Origin: Pectinophora gossypiella
Taxonomy: Eukaryota > Arthropoda > Insecta > Lepidoptera > Gelechiidae
Assembly: GCF_024362695.1 (NCBI RefSeq)
Contig: NC_065405.1
Location: 3,480,672 to 3,544,671, forward strand
DNA length: 64,000 nt
Reading direction: 5' to 3'
Shown here: positions 1 through 10,864 of the stretch, in pieces
Layout of the letters: each line of letters begins with the position of its first letter
How positions within the stretch are numbered: the stretch's first letter is position 1
Notes under the pieces: model-generated
What the model was told of the DNA's origin: nothing
Database searches by the model: none
What the model saw: only the letters and a program-made list of their open reading frames with translations
Position numbers and translations under genes: made by a program

Positions 1-215
1 CTTCAATTCAAACCAAATACCATTTATTGCACGGAACTTAATTTTAGCAAACAGACATAACACATGAATACAGTACAACTTAAACGGCCTAGTAGCCCCC
101 CTCCCCCCGCGTAAGGATTCAAAATGAGCTCGTAACTGGTTTTTGAAGCTCGGAAGAGAGTTAGCGTCTCTGACGGAAGCAGGAGTTCCGTAAGCGATCG
201 TCCAATTTAGTCTTT
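1..215 (-). mobile_element. LINE reverse-transcriptase C-terminal fragment and 3' end
   Basis: Read on the minus strand, about 90-207 encodes PASVRDANSLPSFKNQLR, which resembles the extreme C-terminus of non-LTR retrotransposon reverse transcriptases (the W..LP..V..A.S..SFK..L tail). It is followed by a short AT-rich 3' region with AATAAA. The fragment is cut off by the left edge of the window and has no upstream polymerase domain. The clade cannot be told from so little; a Jockey- or CR1-like element is a guess. Confidence 0.55.
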
Positions 216-884
216 AAAATTATACCTATTGGAATGTAAACTGTTTAACCATTCATTACCCTAGAATGTTAACTATCTCATAAAGAAGCAACGTATTTTT
301 AACAGAAATTACTTACATGTTTATTTGTTTTATTTTATCGTTTATTTGGGTCGGTTGTGAGTGACGCCATACTGTCATCTGTTGTTAAGATAATATAGTA
401 AAATTTCGATACGGTGCGTCATCTAATCTAAATAGCGAGCATATTTCATATGAAATTATTCCAGACTGCTTACCCCGCTGGGAAATAAGGTATGAGTTTG
501 TGTATGTATACATACACATACATAAACTCACGCCGTGTTTATGTATGTATGTTTTTATGTATTTACAATCCAATGGTAATCGTTTGGGCACATACCCAAT
601 CTTTCACAATATGTACTAAATATATTGATTCCTGTAAGTACATACCATATTATTTAATTTTAAGTTGTAAGTACCTGTTATTTTCCTCTCCGACGAAAAG
701 AAAAGGAACTTAAGATAAAATTAGGTGCCTGCAGAAATCAGGGCCATTGTATTCTTAGAAATAATACCAACACACCAAGCAAGCATGAGCATACATAAAT
801 TCACCTCACTTAAAGTGTTATCTTTAGGTGATCTCATTTCATGCTATTATTGTCGCAACTAAGAATTCTAGATCCCTCAAATAG
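216..884. other. Intergenic, no gene seen
   Basis: This AT-rich sequence has many stops in all frames. It contains short TACATA/TATG-rich runs near 500-560 and no splice-bounded coding segment. Confidence 0.5.
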
Positions 885-1145
885 GCAAATCAGTAACTTT
901 TTTATTTAACGTCAAAACACGAAATTACTATTTAGTTTATGCTATCTATGTTGTATCTATCTAATTTGTATGAAAAAGCAAACTGTGACGTCATAGAAAA
1001 ACGTGATAAAATGTCGCACTCATTAACGCGTTTTTCGTGATTAAAATTCAAAAATAAGAAAATGTTTTTTGTTAGTTTTTGATCTGTCTTTATTTAGTAA
1101 TCAGCAGTTCATAATTTATCTTGGACCTAGTGCACGACCCAATTA
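885..1145 (-). repeat. Dispersed repeat family E, copy 1 (CRE-bearing)
   Basis: One of five copies in the window of a roughly 250-bp non-coding repeat; the others are near 25.0, 26.7, 27.4 and 48.5 kb. Shared landmarks are a CAAATCAGTAACTTTT end, a central TGACGTCA palindrome (986-993), the phrase AGAAAAACGTGA and a TTTATTTAGTAATCAG end. No terminal inverted repeats are obvious, so its class (MITE, Helitron-like or satellite-like) is unknown. Confidence 0.75.
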
Positions 1146-1601
1146 GGCTAAGCCGGCCATTCTAGAAAGATCTTTTTCCCTTTAAGGTGCTATGTAATTA
1201 TAGTCCGCCAGATAATGGTCATAATCGTTTACTTAAGTGGCGGTTCTTACGTAAACGGAGTAAGTTTCCATATTAGTTTCTTTACGCTGTTGTTTTCGGG
1301 ATACGCACGAAAAAAACGTGCCTATTATGAGCTCCTATTGCGTTCCAGTTTAGAAACATGACCGCAAAATATCGGCCTGAGTAGCAAAAAATATAAGTTT
1401 AAAACCCAAACCCGAAAAATCGCGAGGACACGAGTGGAATTCTCTGCAGTCTTCTGTATTTCCGAATGTATATACTTAACCCGGGCGTTTTCAACGCCAG
1501 AGTGAACAGGCACCTTCTGAGCGAGCTCGCTCCATCTTAGGCCTCGTCAATGCCTTCGTACAAGTCTGGGGCCAAGAGCAAACCCATCAAAGGTAAAAAA
1601 G

Positions 1602-1690
1602 GAGGAGGATGCGGTGGTGTAATGGTTAACACGCTCGTCCCTCCCGACAAGAGCTGCAGGTTCAAGTCCTGTCAGAGTTAGATTTTTCGA
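1602..1690 (+). repeat. tRNA-like SINE head (family I)
   Basis: The segment carries a pol III A box (TGGTGTAATGGTTAACACGC) and a B box-like GGTTCAAGTCC with tRNA-like spacing, but no clean tRNA cloverleaf. A second copy lies reversed at 32400-32465, so this is a repeat head and not a single-copy tRNA gene. Confidence 0.55.
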
Positions 1691-2043
1691 TTTAATTTTC
1701 TCTTTGTGAGTTTCCCGAAGCTTGAGTGAGTGCTATAAAAAACAAAATATCATTTAAGAAAATATTTCTCTCAAATTGCGCATAGTGATGTTTAGGTGAT
1801 AGCCGTGGTCGTATACAAGCTCTTAATTCAGGACAGACTTTTTTTTGACGTGACTTTTTCTGGCCGGAGCCAGGACAGGATTAGCATTGATAGCCTTTCG
1901 CCACAGTCGGGTAAAAAGCAACCTAAACGAACTTTATATTTGTCACCTCTTTTGAGCAGAGCAGTAGCTTGAGCATTGACGTATAACATGTTACTATAGT
2001 TGAGCCTGAGTAGCTTGTATTAGTTAGAATATAATACAAGTAG
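1691..2043. other. Intergenic, no gene seen
   Basis: Apart from one short phrase near 1840 (tttttttgacgtgac) shared with the family D repeats, nothing here resembles a coding exon or an RNA gene. Confidence 0.4.
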
Positions 2044-2375
2044 TTTATTATAAAAGGACGCCAAACACACACAACCTCAACGTTTAATGATATTTCAATC
2101 AACGTTTGGCCATATCGTTAATGCAGGCAGTGTCCATGTTTTGTGGTGTAATAAAAATACCAATAGTCGGTTAATTTGTAAGATTCAAAATTATTTACCA
2201 AATCGATATGGAAAATTGTACAATTACATCGATTCATCGATTATAATATCAATCAAGTTTCAAATATAATCGTCACCAGCGCCACTACCGGTGGATAATG
2301 TTACTAATTGTACAATATGATTGCCAACGTTCGGCCATATCATGAAGTGATCACGTTTATTATAAAAGGACGCCA
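2044..2375 (-). repeat. Repeat ends with TTTATTATAAAAGGACGCCA, two copies
   Basis: The 20-mer occurs at 2044-2063 and again at 2356-2375, and a third copy lies at 9507-9526. It behaves like the terminal part of a dispersed retroelement. The sequence between the two copies is AT-rich and non-coding. Confidence 0.45.
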
Positions 2376-2639
2376 CACACAAAAACAAGACAATAACATC
2401 ATAGTTTAGTTGATGGCAGACCTTCTGTATCCTGCCCTTAGAGTACGCATGCCACGCACGACGCGATAAATGAGCCGATTCTATAGGCATTTATCGCGGT
2501 GCATACGTTATGTGGGCAGCGTACTGCTACTCCTAGGCTTTCCGTCAGCACTTCAATGTAAACCTTGATAAACACCAAATATGCTGAGGAAAAAATGAAA
2601 TTATTTACGACATCACGTTAAAAACCTCAAAAATAACAG

Positions 2640-2760
2640 TATTTCTCCAATATTTAATGGATGTCTATTGTACTTATGTTTTTATTCGTATGTTTATGTC
2701 CTTTGTATATGTCGTTGTGCAATAAAGTATTATTGATTGATTGATTGATTGATGTTATTA
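2640..2760 (+). repeat. Retroelement 3' tail with ATTG microsatellite
   Basis: A GTGCAATAAAGTATT stretch runs into a (TTGA)n run at about 2733-2755. This is the usual look of a lepidopteran LINE 3' end with a polyadenylation-like signal and a short tandem tail. No coding part is attached. Confidence 0.45.
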
Positions 2761-3173
2761 TAAATATAAACCTTCCTCTTGAATTACTCTATCTATTAAG
2801 AAAAACCGCATCGAAATCCGTTGCGTAGTTTAAAAGATTTAAGGGTACATAGGGATATAGGGACAGAAAAAGCGACTTTGTTTTATACTATGTAGTGATG
2901 TAGCAACTAATTTTCGAAGTTACCTTGAGAGATGACGCCTGAGCATATTTGATTAGATTAGTGATATTAATATAGAATAATGACAGCACGATTGGATAAT
3001 CCAATTTGTAATTAGAGGGAATGTTCGTGCGTGGCCTACCGAGCGATCTGCCAGGTCGTGAGCTGATTAAGTACGGAAGGTTCCACTTGTCTCTAATTTC
3101 TAACATAATATGCCCTTTGATGGTGTCTTGGCTTATGACATAGAATAAACAATAATTCCACGTAGAAGGAACA

Positions 3174-3204
<31 letters not shown>

Positions 3205-3217
3205 ACATACACACACC
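3174..3217. repeat. C17 homopolymer followed by (AC)n microsatellite
   Basis: Seventeen consecutive C residues (3174-3190) are followed directly by an AC dinucleotide tract with one interruption. It is a low-complexity sequence and prone to length error in assembly. Confidence 0.9.
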
Positions 3218-3239
3218 AATACGAGCTTGAAGCCAGCTT

Positions 3240-3345
3240 GATCTACCTCGTTTTCATTCATCGCAAAATAGACTAAGTACCCGCGCCTCACCGAGTTTTC
3301 TTAGACCAACGTGATAACTGGTGAGCCGTAGGTCGAGCCAACTGT
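3240..3345 (+). repeat. Dispersed repeat family G, copy 1
   Basis: It shares AAGTACCC..CTCACCGAG and the phrase ACCAACGTGATA.CTGGTGAGCCG with copies near 23.0, 27.3, 54.5 and 61.9-62.2 kb. It is non-coding and its full boundaries are not known. Confidence 0.6.
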
Positions 3346-4354
3346 GTTAGTGAAAACTCCATAATAATCCCGCGAAATTAAAAAGTATGGTAGCGGTTTC
3401 TTAAAACATTTTATTTTGATAATAAAAATCTCGGGATCGAATAAAACATTAGGTACGACGGTTTAACATTTTTAGGTTACCTTATTCATTTATCGGTTCT
3501 TGACAATTCCAGTTTCGCGGGATTTTCATGGCCAACGCAACTTTAGGCTTTATTTTATGGTTTATTCAATACATATCGCCAAGGCCACGTCGCCAAACAA
3601 ATCATATTGAAATGTATGGCAGTCAGCTCACTTGGCGACGCTTTGGCAACGTCGCATTTATTTTAATTGTTTGGCGACGTCTCTATGAATTTGGGCTCTA
3701 AGACATAAGGAGCAAGGAAGGAGTGCGAATTGCCTGTCTCGCTCTCACGCATGGGATAGCACAAAGCTGAGCGTGTATGCAAACTTATTCTGAATTATAT
3801 CTGTGTAAGAATGAGATTTTTGTCATATGCCTATACAAATAAAAGCTAGAAGGTAGATACAATAATATACCTAATAAATGTAATACTAATTGATAGGTAG
3901 CAAAAAATAGCGTATTTGCGTTAAATCGATCCAAGAGATCTCACTAAAAAAACAGTAACAAAAGACAGGAACAATAAAGAGCTTGTTATCACACTTCCCA
4001 CGGTAGCGACTACTTGGAACTAAACATGATAACAGTGGAAAATAACTTGAATCAATTTACACATAGAAGCTAACTTCCCAAGGCTAGCTTAGACGATCTA
4101 CAAAGTCTAACAACTTAAAGGGAGGACGCAAATATTCTTTAACTCGACTTTAAAACTAAACTATACGTACCTCTCAATCTAATATTCATACTATTCTAAT
4201 AGGAATTAAGTCAAAGATTTAGTTTATATGCCTGTGATATATACATAATTAATATTACCCCTATTTCCCTGGGAAAGCAGATACCAAATACCAAATCACC
4301 AAGTACTACGGAATACCAAATACATACTATAACCCCTTCCTAATTAGATAAAGT
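3346..4354. other. Intergenic, no gene seen
   Basis: AT-rich unique-looking sequence. Around 3575-3690 there are several GGCGACGT/GTCGCCAA phrases in both orientations, suggesting a small degraded inverted repeat, but no ends could be defined. Confidence 0.4.
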
Positions 4355-4450
4355 TTCTGGGACCATCACCACCATCCCCCTAGCATTATCCCGTTTTTTT
4401 CACAGGGTCCGCTTACCTAACCTGATGATTTGACAGGTCCGGTTTTTTAC
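4355..4450 (-). repeat. SINE family C fragment
   Basis: The fragment shows CCTAGCATTATCCCGTTTTT, GTCCGCTTACCTAACCTGA and TTTGACAGGTCCGGTTTTTT, all shared with the longer copies at 10285-10585 and 18655-18985. Only the 3' part of the element is present. Confidence 0.7.
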
Positions 4451-4596
4451 AGAGGCGACCAACAAACAGCTTATTCGACAAATTATAGCTTGACGACAAA
4501 AACATCGACACAGCTTAGAACCTTATTGGTGATCGATCACTGACCAGTGTTCTTGTTTTATAATGCCTAGAATATACTTCCTATTCGAGTGAAGAG

Positions 4597-4665
4597 TTTT
4601 CTTCTTCTTCTACCGCGGGGTTGTGAGAGGTGAATTACCAACTTCATCAACCCTGGGGTGAGTGT
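4597..4665 (-). repeat. SINE family A tail fragment
   Basis: It contains GGTTGTGAGAGGTGAATTAC and ATCAACCCTGG, matching the 3' end of the full-length family A copy that starts about 70 bp downstream at 4736. Confidence 0.6.
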
Positions 4666-4735
4666 ACAGTTTGAGACAGCATTAACAATCCAAATAGCAT
4701 TGTAAAGCAAAAACTTTACCAATTAGCTTATTCTT

Positions 4736-5053
4736 TTAATGGTTGGGTTGTGAGGTGGATTACCAACCTCATCAATCCTGGTGTCAGGGTTATTATTGAG
4801 CCGCCAAAGGCCCCTAATATGACTCATGTAATGAATACGTACTTACATCAGTAAGTAGTAACCGGGACCAACGGCTTAAAGTGTCTTCCGAAACACGGAT
4901 CGTCTTACTTTCGAACAATCAGGTGATCAGCCTGTAATGTCGTAACCAAACTAGGGTTCACAAAGTGTTTTTTGTGATATGTCCCCACCGGGATTCGAAC
5001 TCTGGGCCTCCGGATCGTAAGCCCAACGCTCAACCACTGGACCACGGAGGCCG
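4736..5053 (-). repeat. tRNA-derived SINE family A, near full length
   Basis: On the minus strand this reads as a tRNA-like head (GGCCTCCGTGGTCCAGTGG, then GATTCGAAC as B box complement), a body with CACAAAGTG, a central core including CGGGACCAACGGCTTAA in complement, and a tail ending in the CCTCATCAATCCTGG region. At least nine copies or pieces occur in the window. The length of about 320 bp fits a normal SINE. It has no coding capacity and depends on a LINE in trans. Confidence 0.85.
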
Positions 5054-5289
5054 TTTAGCCCAATTTTTTTAAACCAAAATCGCCTGTTTCATAACTTAAG
5101 CCAAAACGCCATATCATTGGACCTACACAGCTAAAGTGACAAATTATAGCTAGACGGACAAAAACGACGCAACTTAGGACCGCCCAGTTGTATTGGTGAT
5201 CACCATCACTGATTACTGTTCTTGTTTCATAATGGCAATTTCGACGGCCTGCCGCATGTCGGTTATGAGATGGTCAGTTTCATAGGAAT

Positions 5290-5372
5290 AGCACCCTCCG
5301 TGGTCCAGTGGTTTGAGCGTTGGGCTCACGATCCGGAGTTCCCGGGTTCAAATCCCGGTGGGGATACAGCAT
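5290..5372 (+). repeat. SINE family A tRNA-like head only
   Basis: It carries CTCCGTGGTCCAGTGGTTTG and CCCGGGTTCAAATCCCGGTG, the A and B box halves of the family A head. The family A body does not follow, so the copy is 3' truncated or recombined. It is not a functional tRNA because the middle does not fold as an anticodon arm. Confidence 0.7.
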
Positions 5373-6049
5373 AAAAATCACGTGGCCAATTATTGGTCAG
5401 CAAAAATTCAGTATCGATCGCCATCGACTCACAAAGGAGAAGAATTAAAGGTGATCGTAAATACAAACACTAAACAGTCACTTTTGCACCAGGTAATTAG
5501 CCTCTAAAAATGACTTTAAAATCTTAATCCTCTTTCAATACAAATCAGGGCATTGCAAAATTTTTAATTTCGAAACTATTATCCCGATCAAGATACAAGT
5601 AATCTCGTCTGAAAATCCCATAAAAGCAGGTCCTGCGGAAATGAAGTGAGAGGGTTAGGTAATCAGTTTAACGCCGGCAATCTAACTGGATACCGTCGGA
5701 AGCTATACACTGCAATATTAATCAGCTCTTTCAGGGTTCGCCGTGCTTAGAGTTTAGGTACAACTAAATTACATCAAGACTGAACATCCAGAAAATTGGT
5801 GGTATATGAAGATGGTACAAGAGGTTACTGATTAATGCTGAAAGTAGATGAAAACTTTTCCCAGAATTTTCAGTTTTATATGAAATTATAATCACTATCA
5901 CAGAACAGAAAACAAAAGAAAAAAGCGAAATACACATTGGAAGGCATCCGAATTTTTCAAATTAACTAAACAAATATCGATCTTTTCTGACACGACCAGT
6001 AATTGATGTCTTTTGACTAGACACTCGACTTCATAGATTCATCTCCCTA
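5373..6049. other. Intergenic, no gene seen
   Basis: AT-rich, with no open segment bounded by splice signals and no clear repeat. Confidence 0.4.
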
Positions 6050-6135
6050 GCTAATGCTATGATCCCGATGGTGGGGATAATTCCCGTTATTCACAGGGTC
6101 CGCTTACCTAACCTGAAGATTTGACAGCTCCGGAG
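6050..6135 (-). repeat. SINE family C fragment
   Basis: It shares TTCACAGGGTCCGCTTACCT and CTGAAGATTTGACAGCTCCG with other family C copies. Only the 3' third is present. Confidence 0.65.
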
Positions 6136-6730
6136 TCGAGTTCATAGATTGCATTTTCAAAAATGAGCTGAATTACGCATTATAACAACACGCCTACTTT
6201 CCGGAGAGGAGCACTACGACCCTGATTTTCGCTTTCTCTACTCTCATCAATGTCTACATCAATACCTTCACAGATGCTCTAAACAAAAATGATCAAATTA
6301 ATTTTATTCGTAACGTTTTTTCGAAACGCAATTTACAAAGAACCATAGGCACCTAAGCACACATAAGGCAGCAATTTTGGAGTATGCTTGTGATATAAAC
6401 ACTGCTTTAATACTATGTCGCCTGACGCCCAATATTTCGCGAACAATGCATCAAACTTAAGCCCACGAAATTAAAAAGTAATACTACACCTACAGGGTTC
6501 ATCACCAGCCACTCCAAATTTTAATAATTTTGTTTTTATCTCGGTCATTTATCAGATAGCATGGGGATATTGACAACTATTTTCAATTATGCTACATTTA
6601 ATAATATATTTACTTAAGTTCGACGGTTTACCGGGTGACAGTTTTATATTTATTCGTATGTATATGTCCTGTGTATATGTTTTGTGCATGATTGACGGTT
6701 TAATATTAAATCTGAAATCTGTTGAGTTAA

Positions 6731-6956
6731 CCAAGTTGCAAACAATTATGACAGTCGACAGTGACAGTGATAAAATTGAATGGGATTGACATAAGATGTC
6801 ATATTAATCCCCTATTTTTATCACTGTCACTCTCTTTATTTAAGAGCTGCGCTCTTGTCAGTGGAGTAATCGCCATTCCTCTCTTCTTCCCGCCAAGACT
6901 TGCATCTTCTCTTTTATTACTGTCACTGTAGATTGTCAAAAAATTTTGCAACTTGG
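6731..6956. mobile_element. Inverted-repeat MITE, copy 1, with inner insertion
   Basis: The left end CCAAGTTGCAAACAATTATG and the right end TTTTGCAACTTGG are inverted, and the GACAGTCGACAGTGACAGTG arm pairs with the ACTGTCACTG arm. The copy is longer than its sister at 7345-7485 because a family H segment (about 6838-6925) lies inside the right arm. It is non-autonomous and has no transposase. Confidence 0.7.
6838..6925 (+). repeat. Dispersed repeat family H, copy 1
   Basis: The landmark TTAAGAGCTGCGCTCTTGTC, followed by GTGGAGTAATCGCCATTCC, is shared with 8487-8600 and more distantly with 18030-18105 and 39875-39930. It sits inside the MITE at 6731-6956. Confidence 0.65.
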
Positions 6957-7344
6957 CTAAGGCCCCAGTATTCACACAGGAGAAGAACATAAGAAAATAC
7001 CATAATTATAATATAAGGTATCGTGTTGTGATTTCCAATCGGAAGTCAAACATTTCTACAAAACGGAATATCTACTTAAATTAAAATATTTTGCATTTAA
7101 AAAAATTTCTTCGCAAAACAAAGTGTTTTGATCTCAAGAATTTTCTTCAAATAGCAACCCTAATAAGAGGTCTTCCAATCGGGGCAGCCTCCAATAGGGT
7201 TACGTCAACAAACTATAAATTGCCTATGTTAGGGAGTGATTTATTCCCGACAGAAACACAAGCGAAGATTTTTCCATGTCTATCGCGTGTCAGTAATTAC
7301 TAGGATAATAAAGAATACGATGGATGTTTAATGAAAGGCCTTAG

Positions 7345-7485
7345 CCAGGTTGCAAACGATTATGACAGTCGACAGTGACGGTGATGAAAATGTACGAAAT
7401 TGACATAAGGTGACATGTCAATTCCATACATTTTTATCACTGTCTATGTCGGTATTGTCGGTTGTCATAATCGTTTGCAACTTGG
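7345..7485. mobile_element. Inverted-repeat MITE, copy 2 (uninterrupted)
   Basis: CCAGGTTGCAAACGATTATG at the left end mirrors CATAATCGTTTGCAACTTGG at the right end, giving a hairpin-forming element of about 141 bp. It is the clean version of the element at 6731-6956 and shows what the inner insertion there added. Confidence 0.75.
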
Positions 7486-7639
7486 GTATTGTCCCAGGCC
7501 AAGAGTACTCCAAGCCAGCGAGCTTGTAACAAAGATTTTAATACGAGTAAAGCAAAGAACAGTCATGTTGATCAGAATCGTACCGTGGTTCACCAATGGA
7601 AAATATGTATGTACGTAAAGAATATGGAACATTCTATAT

Positions 7640-7775
7640 ACACACATACATACATAAACTCACGCCTATTTCCCACTGGGGTAAGCAGAGACTATAGAAC
7701 ACTTCTCTTGCTTCCTCCGCATTCATCAATCGCTTCATACACGCACGCCGGTTCAGAGTATCATTCTAGATTATC
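7640..7775 (+). repeat. Dispersed repeat family J (AAACTCACGCCTATTTCCCA)
   Basis: The phrase ACTCACGCCTATTTCCCACT, followed by GGGGTAAGCAGAGACTATAG and a TTCATCAATCGCTTCATACAC part, recurs at 8190-8270, 17217-17345, 27125-27150 and 45040-45075. It looks like part of a LINE, since a reverse-transcriptase-like tail follows the 17.2-kb copy. Confidence 0.6.
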
Positions 7776-8486
7776 TCTAATAATATGCAGAGACAGATGC
7801 GCAGGATATATTTTAGTGTGTAAGTGTGCGCGCCAAAACACGCGCACTCTTTACTCTTTGGTCTTGTTAACCACGTATGAAATTCTGTTGCTATTTTCAT
7901 AACAAAGATGCAAATCCTTCATTATGCATCACACATTCTCAGTCACATAAACAGGTAATAACACAAAGTGTAAGTATCTAATATAAACATCAGAGTGACA
8001 GTAGCGCACACGCAAGTCCAACAAAAAAGTGTCATTGCATCTGCGACTGCGCTTGAAGTGTAACTGGTCATTGCCACTGAATTTAATTTTAGCACCTATA
8101 GGTAGGTACTCCGTTAAATATAGCTACAGCTTGATATTTTTTTTGTAATGTATAAGATTTTTATACATACACGAATATGTAAACTGTTTGAATGTTTCCC
8201 ACCTGGGTAAGAAAAGACTATGGAATTCCATTTGCTGCAATCCTGATACTTACCTTGCTTCCTCCACATAAAAAAAATCAGAATAAGAACCAAGATAAAA
8301 AAGAAAGATTAAAGATAGATAAGTAGACAGGGTGGAATAGGTTAGGTTGAGTTGACAGCAGGACAGACATATAATAAACAGCCCTGTTGGAAAGAGACAT
8401 GTCATAAAATGTGTTGTAGACAATTCAATGAATTACTTTTTACGAATGAATAATTTAAGGAAAAAAATACACTTTATCTCCCTTTC
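7776..8486. other. Intergenic with a short family J piece
   Basis: A diverged family J fragment lies at about 8190-8270. The rest is AT-rich and non-coding. Confidence 0.4.
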
Positions 8487-8600
8487 CCTATTTAAGAGCT
8501 GCGCTCTTGTCGGTGGAGTAATCGCCATTCCTTTCTTCTCTCCGCCAAAACCTTCACCTCCCGATACACGACCTGCACCTTTTCTTTTATTTGCAGAACT
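8487..8600 (+). repeat. Dispersed repeat family H, copy 2
   Basis: It is nearly identical to 6838-6925 over TTAAGAGCTGCGCTCTTGTC and GTGGAGTAATCGCCATTCC, followed by a pyrimidine-rich part. It is free-standing here, which supports H being its own mobile or duplicated unit. Confidence 0.65.
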
Positions 8601-9130
8601 CTCTCTTTGCTTCTCTTTTTTTTACACTTAATCTATTCTTGTATAATTCAAGTTTTACAGCCACTTTGTAATGTAACTTTGAAGGCAATAATATTTTCGT
8701 TTCGTGAATTTTACAACCTGTATTTGTACATGTCACAGACGCAGAAAGTAATTACTAGGTATTTGTTTTTTTTTTTTCACAAAAACAGTACCAAAAGTGA
8801 TAATTTATGATTATCTTAGAAACAAACACGAAAAGTAACGTGTCGACTGGCGAAATAAATCAAAGTGGTAAAGGCACGATATGCCCGAATTTATTATACG
8901 TTCAATGTTCGCGCTAGCATGCGGAATTTCTTAGTTTTACTTTCTTTATATGTAAGCATTTGGTAAAGTGCTTCTAGATTTAGAAAGTGCATAAAACATT
9001 CTCCAGAAGAGTGCTAAACTGACACTTAACAAACGTACGGTTAGATGGGATAGACCGGAACGAGATAGAGCTTGAATTTGTTCATGGACATATGAAAATT
9101 AAAATTCCTAAAGGTAGTTGAAACAAAACG
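8601..9130. other. Intergenic, no gene seen
   Basis: AT-rich sequence with poly(T) near 8770 and no recognisable coding or repeat signature. Confidence 0.4.
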
Positions 9131-9378
9131 GTTAACGAAGTTAAGCAACTTTCGCAAAGGCCGGTCATAGGATGGGTGACCACAAAAAAAAGTTTTCATC
9201 TCGAGCTCCTCCGTGCTTCGGAAGGCACGTTAAGCCGTTGGTCCCGGCTCCATTAGCAGTCGTTAATAACCATCAATCCTCGGTTTGAGGTGGTTTAAAG
9301 CCGGTCTCCCTATCCATCCATAGGGAAGGCCCGTGCCCCAGCAGTGGGGACGTTAATGGGCTGATGATGATGATGATT
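9131..9378 (+). repeat. 5S rRNA-headed SINE
   Basis: The head contains GAAGTTAAGCAAC (9137-9149) and AGGATGGGTGACC (9169-9181). These match the box A and box C parts of the 5S rRNA internal promoter in the right order, with the spacing slightly shortened. The body carries CCGTGCTTCGGAAGGCACGT and AAGCCGTTGGTCCCGG, the same core as the tRNA-headed families A and B. The tail ends in GGGCTGATGATGATGATGAT. A 5'-truncated copy lies at 37195-37373. It is not a 5S gene, because only part of the 120-nt RNA is present. Confidence 0.75.
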
Positions 9379-9506
9379 TAAAGTCATAAATTCGAATTCA
9401 GTGGTTTACAGCCCGAGCTGGGACCTATGTGCGGGTGTACTGTGATCTTTCTCTGTATCTTGTATTTATATTTATTTCTTCTCTGAATAGAATAGAATAG
9501 AAAAAG

Positions 9507-9560
9507 TTTATTATAAAAGGACGCCACATACAAAAAAAAATAAGACAACAACATCATATC
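9507..9560 (-). repeat. Retroelement end with TTTATTATAAAAGGACGCCA
   Basis: This is the third copy of the 20-mer seen at 2044 and 2356, preceded by an (ATAGA)n run at about 9485-9505. Confidence 0.5.
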
Positions 9561-9908
9561 AGGCCTCTGCAGGGCGTACTTGCTTATCTTCAAAATCTTG
9601 CTAATTAAAACTTATGACTAAGCGGGAGAGCATAATATCCCTTAGCGCCTGCTTAGTGTTAGCAAACTGCACATTAATTCAGTTGCAGAATAATGAATAT
9701 AGAACTCCTACGATCGCCAACGCACATCCGTTGGTAGTTGGCAATATTCTCGAATTAAGGTAATCAGCAAAGGTTGTGCTATGAACAGCCAGAACTGACT
9801 GAGATTAATCTGTGCTAAAATGCTAAGCGTATAGTTATATTTACCGCGTTTATGTAAATGATTAACCTCGCAGGTTTTGTTTAATTTTGTAAATTGAGCT
9901 AATATAAC
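9561..9908. other. Intergenic, no gene seen
   Basis: No coding segment and no clear repeat. Confidence 0.4.
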
Positions 9909-10198
9909 AGCCTAGTGGGTAGAGTGTTGGGCTCCCTATGGGGTGTCCGACTTCGATTCCCGATGGGGACATTGTCGAAATCGGTTTTGAAACTGTCCTT
10001 TGTTTGATAAAGACATTGCAGGCTGAATCATCTGAAGGTCCGAAAATTGTGCTTTGGAAGGCACGTTAAGCAGTTGATCCCGGGCTACTAGCTCAAACAC
10101 CTTTACCAACGCGCAGTGGAGTAGAGTGGTGGAGTAGAGTGGTGGAGTAGAGTGGTGGAGTATACTCCATACCCCCTCCAGTTGTTTGAGGGGAAGCA
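9909..10198 (+). repeat. tRNA-derived SINE family B
   Basis: It has a tRNA-like head (CCTAGTGGGTAGAGTGTTGG as A box, TTCGATTCCCGATGGGGAC as B box), a CTTTGTTTGATAAAGACATT body, the shared core (GGAAGGCACGTTAAGCAGTTG) and a tail near CATACCCCCTCCAG. The copy is enlarged by a 13-bp tandem array at 10119-10162. Confidence 0.75.
10119..10162 (+). repeat. 13-bp tandem array inside SINE B
   Basis: The unit GAGTAGAGTGGTG is repeated three times perfectly, with a partial fourth. Other B copies do not show this expansion. Confidence 0.85.
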
Positions 10199-10284
10199 TA
10201 TAACCATATGTATAGTATGTTTAAGTTTTTATATTTTGTGCAGAATGTACTTGTTTTTAAACATAATATTTTATTCTGTTAAAG

Positions 10285-10585
10285 TTTGATTAATACTTCG
10301 AATCCAGCACAGGCCTAAACCAATGATTGTCGAATTTGTTTTCGAATTCATATTTGGATTATAAATGATAATCACGTGCTCAGGGTAAAGGAAAACATCG
10401 TGAGGAAACCCACATTCCCGAGAAATGTATTTTCGAAGGTATGTGACCCAACCTGTATTGGGCTGGTATTTTTTCCTTCGCGTGTTAGAAGGTCAGACAG
10501 GCAGTCGCTTCTGTAAAAAACCGGTCCTGTCAGTGTTGGGTTAGGTTAGCGGATCCCGTGAAACACGGGATAATGGTAGGGAGAT
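10285..10585 (+). repeat. SINE family C, long copy
   Basis: Landmarks are CGAATTTGTTTTCGAATTCA, ATCACGTGCTCAGGGTAAAG, CATCGTGAGGAAACCCACAT and GTTAGCGGATCCCG. The reverse copy at 18655-18985 keeps the same order, plus a tRNA-like GAGGTCGCAGGTTCGAATTC head in complement. It is non-coding. Confidence 0.75.
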
Positions 10586-10864
10586 GATGACTTTTTTTCT
10601 TGTCGTCCATCATGGAACTTGGAACACAATTCCAACTAAACCATAACCTCAATGTTAACTATTATTCTTCATAAGTACAGTCCACAACCAATTATAAAAG
10701 TCGACTAGTATTATTGGACCGATGAAAAGGCTAGCCGTTGGCAAACATTGGTCTTTTGATGAAAAATAAATACTGGACTGAGCTAATAATTGTTTTGTTG
10801 GTAGCATTGGCTCGCTCGGGCTTGCTATCTGAGTTTTTGAATATAATTGCAGCTTTATATTAAA

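Noticed and set aside
2888..3214. 108-codon minus-strand open frame
   Set aside because: Its start is made of AC and poly(C) repeats (MCMCVCVCGGGG), a low-complexity artefact.
5290..5372. Possible tRNA gene
   Set aside because: It has A and B boxes, but the region between does not fold as an anticodon arm and the same head recurs in many SINE A copies.
9131..9190. 5S rRNA gene
   Set aside because: Only the internal promoter-like half is present and it continues into a SINE body and tail.
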